Origin: Sarcocystis neurona
Lineage: Eukaryota; Apicomplexa; Conoidasida; Eucoccidiorida; Sarcocystidae
Direction: 5' to 3'
DNA: 64,000 bases
NCBI GenBank assembly: GCA_000727475.1
Contig: KL647320.1
Coordinates: 1,041,072-1,105,071, forward strand
The notes beneath the pieces were generated by a model. That model saw nothing but the letters and a program-made list of their open reading frames with translations. It was not told where the DNA came from and searched no databases. This document shows, one piece after another, positions 23,001-32,726 of the stretch. Numbering within the stretch: position 1 is the stretch's first letter; each line of letters starts with the position of its first letter. The translations under genes were made by a program, and so were the position numbers.

Positions 23001-25544
23001 TGGAGAGAGGCACACACTTACATAGCACGTGAAGACAACGGCGGTGCGCGGTCCTGCTGCTGCACCCGTAGAGCGGCGCACGCATGTCTTGCATTGTGTG
23101 TGTATATATATATATATACATATACACCTGCACGTCTGCGGAGGACGCGAGACCTTGCAGCCCCGCCGCTGGCCACTCCCTGCACGTGTCTCCGTCTCTT
23201 CTTAAAAAAAAAACCGACGAGACGCACGGCACCCACCAACACAAACCCACCCCCTCCCCCCCACACAGACGCACATGCACCCGGGCACAGGACTGTCACC
23301 GAGGGACCGCCGTCCCGAATTTCTCTGCCACAAGGACAGCAAATGCGGCACGGATGTGAATATGTGGTGGTGGAGTAATGCGGGATCTGCGGTCCCCGTG
23401 CCGGCGCAGCCAACTTCTTCCGGCGGCAACACCGGCGCAGGCTGTCGCGACTGGAACAGTGGGCGAGGCACGCGGCTGCGTGCTTGCCTCTGCTGTGAAG
23501 CGGAAGGCAGAATTAAAAACGCGTGTGCGGCCCCTTTTACACAGCGAAGCTTCTTTATACAGAGACTGCGCGGCTCTCAGACGTACAGTAGCAGTGTTGC
23601 CTTCTTCGCAGCCTCTGGTGGACAGATCAGCTGAAAAGATGCGCATGTAAAAGACTCTTCAGCAGACGCGACGTGTGTCGCTGTTGTCCTGCCCTTGAGG
23701 ACAAGCGTAGATACACGAAGATAATGGGGACCCGCTGCGACTACAGAAGGCGCTCCCGTGTGTATATATATATGTTACATGTATGTATATGTTAATACAC
23801 GCATGCATCTAGATATACATGTTTGTATTGTTTCCGGTTATGAGTGAAGTACACAAAACAGCCGTAGCTCTGGGTCTTGCACACATGCCAGCGTCCACAC
23901 GTGCAGCAGCCTTATGAAGGAAGCAGAACGTTCTGCTCCTCAGTATGTGGGGGAGCCCGTGAAGTGTCTGTTGTCCACAGACATAGGCGTATCCTGTGTC
24001 AACGTAGCAATTCACTCTCGCATGCACAGGAAGATGTACCGTCGCAGTGTTTGTGGGTGTGTACGTAGTGCCGCACTAAGTCGTCGAGAACGTGTCCCTC
24101 AACGTAAGAAGTAACAACGTAGCTACACGTGTCCATATACGTGTATATCGTATTCGCGGAGCTACCTTCATCAGCATCTTCGCAGATACTTGTTTTCAGA
24201 AATTTAATGTATGTACACATGCACGTGCACGTGTGTGCGAAGCATCTACAGACAAGCACGTGCACAGACGTGTATGAGCGGCGGTAATTCCTCTGTGCTC
24301 CCGTATATTTATACATACATATAAGCGTGAACGTGTGTCTTACTGACGCAGTTGTGTACGCACATCTGTATATGTGTGCATTCCCGCTGTGTAGTAGTAT
24401 CTGAAATATATATATGTATATATATAATATAGATGTGGATGTATGTTTGCTGCAGCTGGAAACGCTGCGTGTGAGCAGCTCGAAAGCTTTGAATGAGAAA
24501 AATGCGTTGCTGGCGGAAGTACATAGACTGCATGCGCAGATAGGAGATATGACTGTGGCTGCTGCTGCTGCTGCCTCCCGTGTAGCGCGACAGCAGCAGC
24601 AGCGCGCAGTAGGAGCGACAGCGGCAGTATTTCTTCCGGGGGCGCAGGAACAGCAGGCAGGCGCACGCGGAGACAACACATCTGTAGGCCTGCAGCACAT
24701 CCATCAACTTAGCAGCAGCAGCAGCTTCGAAGAAGAACGTTTTGGGGCACGCGGTGGTCAGGCTGCTGCAGGAAGCGGACAGCAGGTTGGAGCAAATGCG
24801 TACGGGATTGCTGCTGCTGAAGGGGGCAACGTGTATCAACAACATGCAGAGTCCTTCGTGCAACGGGAGCAGCTGCAGCTGGAGTGCAGCATGCGGCAGG
24901 CGCAGCAAAACGAAGAGGAGGACGCACACGCAGTGCAGCAGCATCCACGCCCGTACTACCCTCGGGGCAGCCTCGACGTTGCTCCCGTTGAGGAAGGCAA
25001 TCGCGCAGCTGCGGTTGAGCGGGGCAATGACGCAGCAGACGGCGGAGCTGCTGCCGCGGCTGTGGCTTCTTTAGGTAGCAACGCTGCTTCTGCTGGTGCT
25101 GGCTCTTCCCTTGGCGACGCGGACGGAGACTGCCGAGAAGTGCATGAGCTGCTGCGGAGTCTGCTGCTGCCTGCTGTTGGTGGAAAGAAGGGACTCAGCA
25201 GCAGCAGCAGCGCAGCGTGTGGAATCAGCTGCGCTGTAGAAGGAAGAGGCCTGGTCGGCGGGGAGCGACGCATCGACGAGGAGCCCCTGCAGGCGGGACA
25301 GGGACAACAGCAGCGGACAGAAGAAGAAGAGGCCAGAATCAACAGAGAGGCTATTGCTTGTCGCCTCCTGCGCATCTTTGACCGACGTACGCACTTGGCT
25401 ACAACGTCTTATCAATGCCTCATGCACACACGTCACTACACGCACACACCGATGTGTGACGTATATACAGCGATGCGCACGCGTGCTGCAGCAGCAGCGC
25501 CACCGGGTTGCAGCCAGGAAAAGGTCGTCAGCCGCAGCAGCTGA
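14078..25544 (+). CDS. Ser/Ala-rich protein with C-terminal coiled coil, seven exons (inferred)
   Basis: Function unknown. Inferred exons: 14078-16460, 17933-18132, 20313-20387, 21585-21650, 22562-22624, 23441-23587 and 24456-25544, total 4023 nt (1340 residues). Exon 1 ends in phase 1 (ctga|gtacgt) and exon 2 restores phase 0; every later exon is a multiple of three, bounded by AG and GT. Exon 1 encodes a low-complexity Ser, Ala, Gly and Gln region with one more complex patch (TSPTLEEIRARLQMRPG). Exon 2 begins a charged helix (EEATRLRRCSKELSTMLQQ). The small exons read as coiled coil (IEELTNQRQMLAERTRILN, ERIRENQRLTNEIESQRLA, LDKEKKQLQAE), and exon 7 continues it (ALNEKNALLAEVHRLHAQI) before Gln/Ala/Ser-rich sequence. 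The 23441 exon is the least certain. The 3' end may extend: alternative donors exist near 25386 and 25460. A cytoskeletal or scaffold role is only a guess. Confidence 0.6.
18203..18430. repeat. 38-bp minisatellite, 6 units, inside intron 2
   Basis: Six head-to-tail units of 38 bases beginning tgctcgtgtatctatctacc and continuing through a TA run and a ggg(t) step. Units differ only in tgtg versus gggtg at the junction. All three frames stay open across it, giving a repetitive Tyr/Ile/Gly peptide, but it lies between exons 2 and 3 of the coiled-coil gene and is best read as an intronic minisatellite. Confidence 0.95.
19797..20300 (+). repeat. CTG-rich tract before exon 3 of the coiled-coil gene
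   Basis: Dense interrupted (CTG)n with cct/ctt steps on the sense strand, running almost to the acceptor at 20312. It translates to Leu/Cys/Ala-rich nonsense in every forward frame. Its reverse strand gives artificial Gln/Ala frames. Confidence 0.7.
21660..22555 (+). repeat. CTG-rich tract filling intron 4 of the coiled-coil gene
   Basis: Sense-strand CTG/GCT-rich sequence between the exons at 21585-21650 and 22562-22624. Same character as the tract before exon 3; the opposite strand shows a shadow Ala-rich frame of 145 codons (22141-21704). I treat it as intron because the flanking exons join in phase 0. Confidence 0.65.
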
Positions 25545-26216
25545 TTGATGCAAGGGGCAGCGCCCTAGAGACTCAAAAAAGTGCTGCGACACAGCCCCAC
25601 ACATGTGCACAAGTGCACCAGCTGCAGTCATACCAGAATTACGCGACTTGGTGCTTATGTATGTGTCTTTGTACGTCCACGCGCAAGTGATGCTGCTACT
25701 ACAGCTACTACTGCAGCAGCAGAAACAGGTGTACCCTGCGTGCCTGCGGAGGAGCAGCGGCTGCTGCAGAGAGGAGCGACGCGCTTCTCCAGCTCTCCAG
25801 CAGCAGCAGCAGGTCTGGGCCTTGAGAGGGTCCCAAGCGCGGCACGGCAGGTGTCTCAGGCACAGGAGGGGAAATATGCACGCACCTGCATTGCGGTTCT
25901 CCGCACCGTCTCGCTTCCTGCCAACGGGAAGATGCAGTCCACATGTCTGCATGTATTTGTGTACACGCTGGGAGCCGTGGGTCGACGAAACGCGCCGCCT
26001 ACGCACGCCCTTCGTGAGACTGTGTCTATATGTATCTATATAGTTTACGTGGTGGTACGCACATACGTTGAAGTGTCTCCCCGTTGAAGCACATCTCATA
26101 GATATCCTCAGTATATGTGTCTAGCATGTACATAGGCACTGCTGGAGTGGCCTGGTGTGCCACGTCGCTCCCTGCTTCACTAGAGCGGCATTCCAGTCTT
26201 GCATGCTTGAAGCCGT

Positions 26217-27117
26217 CTACACACGTTCGCGTGCACGGCTGTGGGGGAAAGTGGACCACGTAAAGACACTGGCCAGTTCCACTTTTTTTTGCTGTTGCTG
26301 GCGCGGTTGCTGCTGCTGGTGCTGCTTCTCCCGCAACAACTGCTGCTGCTGTTCCTCCTGCAGCAACTGCTGCTGCTCGTCCACCTTGTCGCGTTGTCTT
26401 TAGTGCTGTTGCAGTTGCTTACCTGATGCTGCAGAATCTGCCCCATTTCCACCGCTACAGCATCTTCTGCTGCTTCTCTGTTGCCACTCGTCGTTTGTGC
26501 TGCAGTGCGTGCGGAGAAAAACGAGTTCCACGGGGTAAGTCCGAGGCAGACAGCTGCTGCTGCACCTGTTGCAGCGGGGTGCTGCTGTTGTGGCTTGAAG
26601 TTGCTGTTGCTGTTGTAGCTGCCGGGGTGTATGCAGACTTGACTGCGGTTGCTGTTGGTGCTGTTTGTGCGACCCTTCTCACGCCGCAGCTCGTGCTGCA
26701 TCTGCTGCTATTTGCTGCCGCTGCGTGACTCGGCTCCCCGTTTCCCGCTTTGCTGCTGGCGCTGCAACAGCTTGATCTTTTCTCTTGCAGCTGCTGTTGC
26801 AACGGGCCACCTTCCTGCTCTGCTGCTCCGCTGCTGCTGTTGCAAGGGGCGCCTCCGTGCTCTGGTGCTGTTGAGCCGTCTCTGGTGCCAGAGCTGGAGT
26901 GCAAGTGTTTTGTTGCTGCGTTTGCTGCGGCTGCCGTTCGTCGCGTCGCAGCAGCACTCCTGCGGTTGCTGCTGCTGTTGCCGCTTTACGTCAGTGTAGG
27001 CATCTTTTTCCCCCGGCCTCTCCGCTTCCTGCAACAGCCGTCGCCGCCGCTGCTGCCTGCCTCTCCCATTTTCTTCTGTTGCTGCGCTGTAGCAAAACTG
27101 TCGTCGTATCCGTCCAT
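26217..27117 (-). CDS. Possible Gln-rich minus-strand gene (structure unresolved)
   Basis: Two ends look coding on the minus strand. At 27117 an ATG opens MDGYDDSFATAQQQKKMGE and can run to a donor at 26990/26989 (gac|gtaaag). At the other end a Gln-rich frame (VDEQQQLLQEEQQQQLLREK) reaches a stop at 26219-26217. Between them the frame is broken, and a strong donor (catcag|gtaagc, about 26421) has no clear partner acceptor. A competing reading is that the plus-strand CTG sequence here is intron of a plus-strand gene, which would make these minus frames shadows. I cannot decide from sequence alone. Confidence 0.25.
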
Positions 27118-27669
27118 TTCGACGCCTCACCAGCCGAACGTCAAAACATCGAAACGTTAAACCGCAGCACACATACGCACGCATACATTTTCTCTTGTCT
27201 CTTCGTGCCCATGCACAAATACATACACGTCCGCTATTTACATATATATATATTATATTCTTGTATTTGGATGTATATATATGTATATATATATATATAC
27301 GTTGCATACCTGTGTACATACAGTGATAATCTACATATATATATATATATATGAGAGAGAGAGGTCGACAGATGTATATATATCTCTATAAATAAGAAAT
27401 GTCTGTATTTACACATGAACAGAGGAGAGCGGTCGCGTGTATATCTTAAGACGAGGACGATGTCTTCGTCACGTACGTGGCACCTGGACCTAGAGAAGAA
27501 ACCTCTCCTGCGTAGGACTACATACGTCACATACATGAATACATACACACGTCAATATATCTCTAAATATGTCACATTGATATATATATATATGTATATA
27601 TGTATATATGTATGTCCACCTATATGGATGAAGACGTGGGGGGATTGTGTGTGTGCGGCGGTGTGGCAG

Positions 27670-28044
27670 TCAAAAGGTCCGTGTGTGATGGTCCTCGTGT
27701 TTTTGTTGCTTCTTCTCGAAAATTTCCCCGAGGCTCGCCAGCAGGGGCTGCTGCGCTGGCGCGGTGTTTTGTGGGCGCTGCTGCTGCAGCAGATGACCTC
27801 TGCTGCTCAGAGTGCTGCCACGGCTTCCCTCCGTGTCTCCCTGTGTCTCTGTCTCCTTGCTGCTGCTGCTGTTTGTTGGAGAGGTGCGCACGAACTCAGC
27901 AGCGAGTGCTGCTGCACTGCCGGTCCTGTCCCTGGCTGCCGAACGAGACACGTTTTTGATGTCCTTGCTGGTACGCTGCTCTTGCACTGCGGCACTGCTC
28001 TCGTCTTCTGCTGCTGCTGTTGCTCCTTCTTCTTCGTCCGCCAT
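27670..28044 (-). CDS. Small acidic/Gln-containing hypothetical protein (124 aa)
   Basis: A true ATG at 28044 opens MADEEEGATAAAEDESSAAV and reads 124 codons to a TGA, ending in LASLGEIFEKKQQKHEDHH. The ordinary amino-acid mix, acidic start and charged helical end look more coding than the Leu/Cys-rich plus-strand frames over it. No domain is recognised and there is no intron signal near its end. It sits between two Gln-rich uncertain loci, and plus-strand CTG-rich introns in this window do give similar-looking minus frames, so it may be a shadow. Confidence 0.3.
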   Translation of the reverse strand: MADEEEGATAAAEDESSAAVQEQRTSKDIKNVSRSAARDRTGSAAALAAEFVRTSPTNSSSSKETETQGDTEGSRGSTLSSRGHLLQQQRPQNTAPAQQPLLASLGEIFEKKQQKHEDHHTRTF

Positions 28045-28180
28045 TTACGTGTATTTTTGTTGCTGCGTGGCTACTTTTCTGCTGCTAATGCTGCTGCTGC
28101 GGCATGGTTATTTCTGTGGTGCGGCTGCTGCTGGCCTCTGCTGCTGCTGCGGTGGCGTCTTTCCTGAACTGCTGCTGCAG

Positions 28181-29766
28181 TACGCCGTAGAGCTGCTGCA
28201 TCGCCTGGATGCTGGCGTGGCAGTCGAAGAGCAAGAAAGAGGCTCTGTTGCACCAGCGGGTCTCGTCTGTGCAGCAGGCGGAGACGGATTGCAGCAGCAG
28301 TCGCAGGCCTCATACATGGACGCGCAGCAGGAGTCTGTGCGCATGCCGCAGGAGGAGCAGCAGAGACAGCAGCGCAGGCAACGACTGGACGAGCCGCAGA
28401 TGCAACAGCAAGAGCAGGAGGAGCAGCACAGGGAACGACAGGCGGAGCAGTAGAGGTAAAGAAGGAAGCGCAGCAGCAGCAGCTGTCGTGCGCGCATCAC
28501 CACATGCAGGTGTAGAGCCCGCGCTTTGTAGTGTGCGGGCAGCAGCAGCAGCAGCAAGAGCAGCAGCTACACCAACTGGAGCAGCAAGAGAGACACAGCA
28601 GCAGAAGCAACAGCAGCAAACAAAGCCGCAGCAACCGTGAGAAGTGTACCACAAGTACAGCAGCGCAGCAGATGAGTACCTGCGAGCGGCAGCTGCGGCT
28701 GCTGCAGTAGATCCAGTAGCAGCAGCACGTCTTCCGCAGGAACAGCAGCGGCAGCAGTCAACGCACTTGTAGCAGCAGCTCGTCATGAAAGAGCAGAAAG
28801 AGCAGTGTCCGAACAATGGGCGCAACAGCCCCAGCAGCACAGGGTGGGTGGGGTACACGTGCAGCAGCAGCAGCACGCATGAGGAGGAGGGCAAGAGTTT
28901 TGAGTAGGCGTCACAGCAGCAGAGGAAGACCCTGTTGCAGTCAGGCGCGCACTTCACTTTCTTCTGCTGCTGTTGCTGCTGACCCTTCTGGCGACACACG
29001 AGAGGTGCAGGTGGTGTCGTCAGCAAAAATCAGCGACAGCCGAGTAGTCGCCGCCTACATGCGGGAGACTCTGTCCCCTGCTAGAGCGACAAAGCAACCG
29101 ACCGGCAAGGCAGCAGCAGCAGCACCAGCAACATGAGCAGCAGGAAGACACAGCAGCAAGAGAATCTGGACGAGCAGAAGAAGCAGCAGGCCGTACCGCA
29201 GCAGCAGGTGTGGTATTGGCAGTAGGAGGGTGTGCTGCAGAGCAGCAACCGAACTACAGGTAGCGACATGCGTACGAGCTGCAGGAGCAGCAGCAGGAGT
29301 GCTGCGAACAGCCGTGCAAGAGAAACTCCGGCAGCAGCAGCCGCGTGATGACTTACAGCAACAGGAGCAGCAAGAACAGCTGCAGGAGGCGCAGCAACAG
29401 GTGGAGCAGTAGCAGGGGAATGTTCCATCAACCACAGCAGTGGTAACACTGCTAGCAAGAGCAGAGGAATTTCAGCAGCAGCAGCATCAGAAGCAGCTGC
29501 AGTGTGAGTGTTCTTCAAGCCGCGTCGTGCCGCGAAAATCCGACGCTGGCTGCTGTTGCTGCTTCAAAGACACCCAGGAGGCGGCAGCAGCAGCAGCACA
29601 TGAACAGCAGCAGAAGGACGCGCAGTAGCAGCACGTCCAAGATGATGAGGAGCAGCAGGAGGAGATGGGGAAGGAAGAGGAGCTGCAGCAGCACGAGCCA
29701 CGTGCCTGCATGCAGAAGACTCCTCAGCGCATGCTGCTCTGCGCACGAGAGCTGGGTCTACTATAA
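28181..29766 (+). CDS. Gln/Glu-rich exons of an unresolved plus-strand gene
   Basis: A CTG-rich stretch ends in an acceptor (gctgctgcag at 28180). It is followed by an open frame YAVELLHRLDAGVAVEEQER that becomes Gln/Glu/Arg-rich and stops at 28453, just before a strong donor (gag|gtaaag, 28456). More Gln-rich islands follow, near 29131-29205 (start MSSRKTQQQENLDEQKKQQ) and 29280-29412. A last exon candidate, 29632-29766, reads HVQDDEEQQEEMGKEEEL and ends at a natural-looking TAA. The islands are in different frames and need splicing I could not fix. They could be the 3' part of the coiled-coil gene or a separate gene. Confidence 0.35.
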
Positions 29767-30338
29767 ATCACCGACTCCTATCATAGGCACGAAACGTATA
29801 TCTTCTTACATGCGATCACGGTCTTTTTTTTTGCTCCCAGATGTGTACGTGTTCATCTACACTCACTCTGTAGTGAAGAAGATACACACATATATTCAGA
29901 AAGAAAAAGAGAGATATATACACATTTGTATCCACATACGTGTGTATATATATACATAAATTACCTTGCAGAAACAAGAACATACGGTCGTCCGCTTGGA
30001 GTGGGCAGCTAGCGCTGAGGAGTACTGGACTACATCAGCACACACATATTATGGACCGTTCCATCGCATGGGCAGGCAACTTTCTGCAGGAGTCTTCGGT
30101 TACGTCTGTTTCTACGTGTACTTACGTATCTACTGAAGGGGAAGACAGGTCGGTAGCGCCGTTTCTACTGGTGTGTGTATGAGCATATGGGTGCAGAGAT
30201 AAATAGTGAAAGTTAGACAGGACCACCCGTCCATACGTACATATATATATATATATAACAGGTGAGGAATGCTGGGCGGTCTCTCTAGTGTGTTGAAGAT
30301 ACATGCAGTCAGGGAGAAGTATCTGCCAGTCACAGGAA

Positions 30339-30384
30339 CGCGTACGTGCAGACGTACACACGTGTGTCCATACATACATGCACG
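30339..30384. repeat. 46-bp dispersed repeat, copy 1
   Basis: The word cgcgtacgtgcagacgtaca and its continuation to catgcacg recur almost perfectly at 31289-31334 (one t/g difference). The block stands out from the microsatellites around it. Confidence 0.85.
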
Positions 30385-31288
30385 GAGATACGCAGATTTT
30401 ATCTGCAAGGATGTATACGTGTGTGTGTATATATAGATATGTATGGCTCAGCAGTTTTTCTGTGAGACGCGGGGTCGTGGACACATCTAAAAGCGCTGTC
30501 TCAGCACCAATACATAACACGTACAGAAGCACCTCGCCATATATATATATATATGGCAGTGATACGCACGTGGGCGTACGTGAATTCATACATAGTTCAA
30601 GTCGGTGTATAGAGAAGGGTAAAACAGATGAGCGTTCTGAGCAGCGGGGCGCCATCTGCTGGAGAGGTGAGGACAAGACCATCAACCTTTCCTCGCTGTT
30701 TTTCTCGCGCTCCCTCAGTTCTGTGTTCTACAGACGCAGCAGTATGCTTAATCATACATATATATATATATGTATATGGATACAGCCACAGATGGGAGAG
30801 GAGCGACAGCGAGATTTACATGTGTGTTTACGTGTGTGTGGAGCCGTGTCTGCCAAAATATTGGCAACTGTGTACTTTGCTGTGATGACATGTGCGTGAA
30901 AAAATTCCTCCGCGGTATGTTGCGGACGACCCCACAGATAATTGCCTATAAATAATCATACATACGCATATCTGGACGTGCGTACAAAAGGACGAGGATG
31001 AGGAGGAGAGGCACATACACTGCGAGACAGGAAGTTCAAACACCGCTGAACTTCTCTGCCCAGCCCATTGCGCCACCAGCAACAACTCGTTCCTGCGCTA
31101 AAGCGCCGCATGCAGGACACCCTGCCCCGCCACCATTGCATGCATCTGGTACTCACTCACACACGCGTTGTATGTCTACACTCTGCCAGGTGAATTCCAC
31201 GCTCCTTTGTGCGACTGCATGTATTTAAGAGAGCTACCATAAATATAGACACACATATACATATTATGTATGTAGGTGTATCCACAGG

Positions 31289-31334
31289 CGCGTACGTGCA
31301 GACGTACACACGTGTGTCCAGACATACATGCACG
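31289..31334. repeat. 46-bp dispersed repeat, copy 2
   Basis: Second copy of the block at 30339-30384, same orientation, 950 bases apart. Confidence 0.85.
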
Positions 31335-32726
31335 TCTGTGTATATGTATATATATGTATGTATTTACATTTAGCCATATACATGCGTATGTATATATACA
31401 CGTATATAACGTATACAGGTGTATACCTATACACACACGCGCAGACGTGTACGTCTGTGTGTGTGTGTATATACAGGTATATACAAGTATGTACATTTAG
31501 CTATACATATGCGTATACGTAGGTGTATATATATATATATGTCTATATATCAGCTGCACGTATGTATATATGTGTGTATCAACCTGCACATATATACATA
31601 TATATGGGTATCACGACATTGTGTGGGGCAGGAGATTAGAACCGTAAGGCGTATACGTCGTTGTGTGAACTTTTAAACGAGGTACCCTTCCCGTAGATAC
31701 ATATGCCGATGCGAAGAGCCTGTCCCGCGCAACGACGCACCACACATATAAATATGTATGCACAGCTGCCAGCAGCTCTTTCGGCTTGGCCAAGTGGAGT
31801 GGTACGAATTCTTTTGAACCAGAGACACGAGGATTCTCGCGCGTCACTTCAGCAGCGTGCAGGCAGACTGCACACTCTCGTCTCTGCATGAATTCTCGTA
31901 ACACGTGGAAGTCGTCGGGTATTTTCTGTCACGGCGACCGTGCCCACGTTGCCGTTTCGGTGCGCGGCAGTGACTTAGAAACAACTCCTTTTTCCGTGTG
32001 TGTGGCGGACGCCCGTATGTCTGCCGTCTCGTCTCGCGCTGCTCTCTCACAATTTGGGGGACGCAGCAGAGACAGCAAGCGCCGTGTCCAGTCGAAGTGT
32101 GGAGTTGTTAAGCAAGTGACGTGACGCGTCTTAGACAAAGCAGTCCGTCTCCACTACGCACTTCCCACTTCCACACCCCCTTGCAGATACTGCGACAAAT
32201 TCATCGGACGCGCCCGCCGTGTGCACACACGTGACGCTCCCGTGTCGTCTCTCTGCAACTTTCTCCGCAGTGACGCGACACTCCCCTCGAGAGCGGGACG
32301 CAGCTCTCTTCCCCCCACGAGACACGCGCCGCCTGGGGAGAAAACAAGTCAGCCTATCCCCCACACATATATTAGGTCGCATGCGCTCCACACCTGCACG
32401 GCGTCATCGCGCAGACCCACTGACGACTGCCTCCCATACGTGACCCTACCCCATTTCTTTTTCCTCTGTCACACATAAGGAGACACGGCACACTCTCCGT
32501 TTCTCCTGCACCCCACAGAACCGACGCTGCGCGCGCTGCTTTGTGTTATAAAAGCCTGTACAGAACTTGTGCAGTGGTCGACAAACTTCAGCAGCACCAC
32601 ATATACACCGTGTGCTGCCCACCAGGCTTCTCGCACTCACGCATATATATATATATATATAGAGGAAGAGAGATAGAGGCACGTGGAGAGGGACGCCTAA
32701 TGCAGTGGGCCGCAATAGATCTGTGT

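Larger units (their letters stand above)
29767..32726. other. Microsatellite-rich intergenic spacer
   Basis: Mostly TA, GTAT and CATA microsatellite up to about 31600, then about 1.1 kb of plain sequence (31600-32700) with no open frame over 112 codons and no domain. It lies 3' of both flanking loci (plus-strand exons on the left, minus-strand gene on the right), so it probably contains two 3' ends and no promoter of those genes. Confidence 0.5.
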
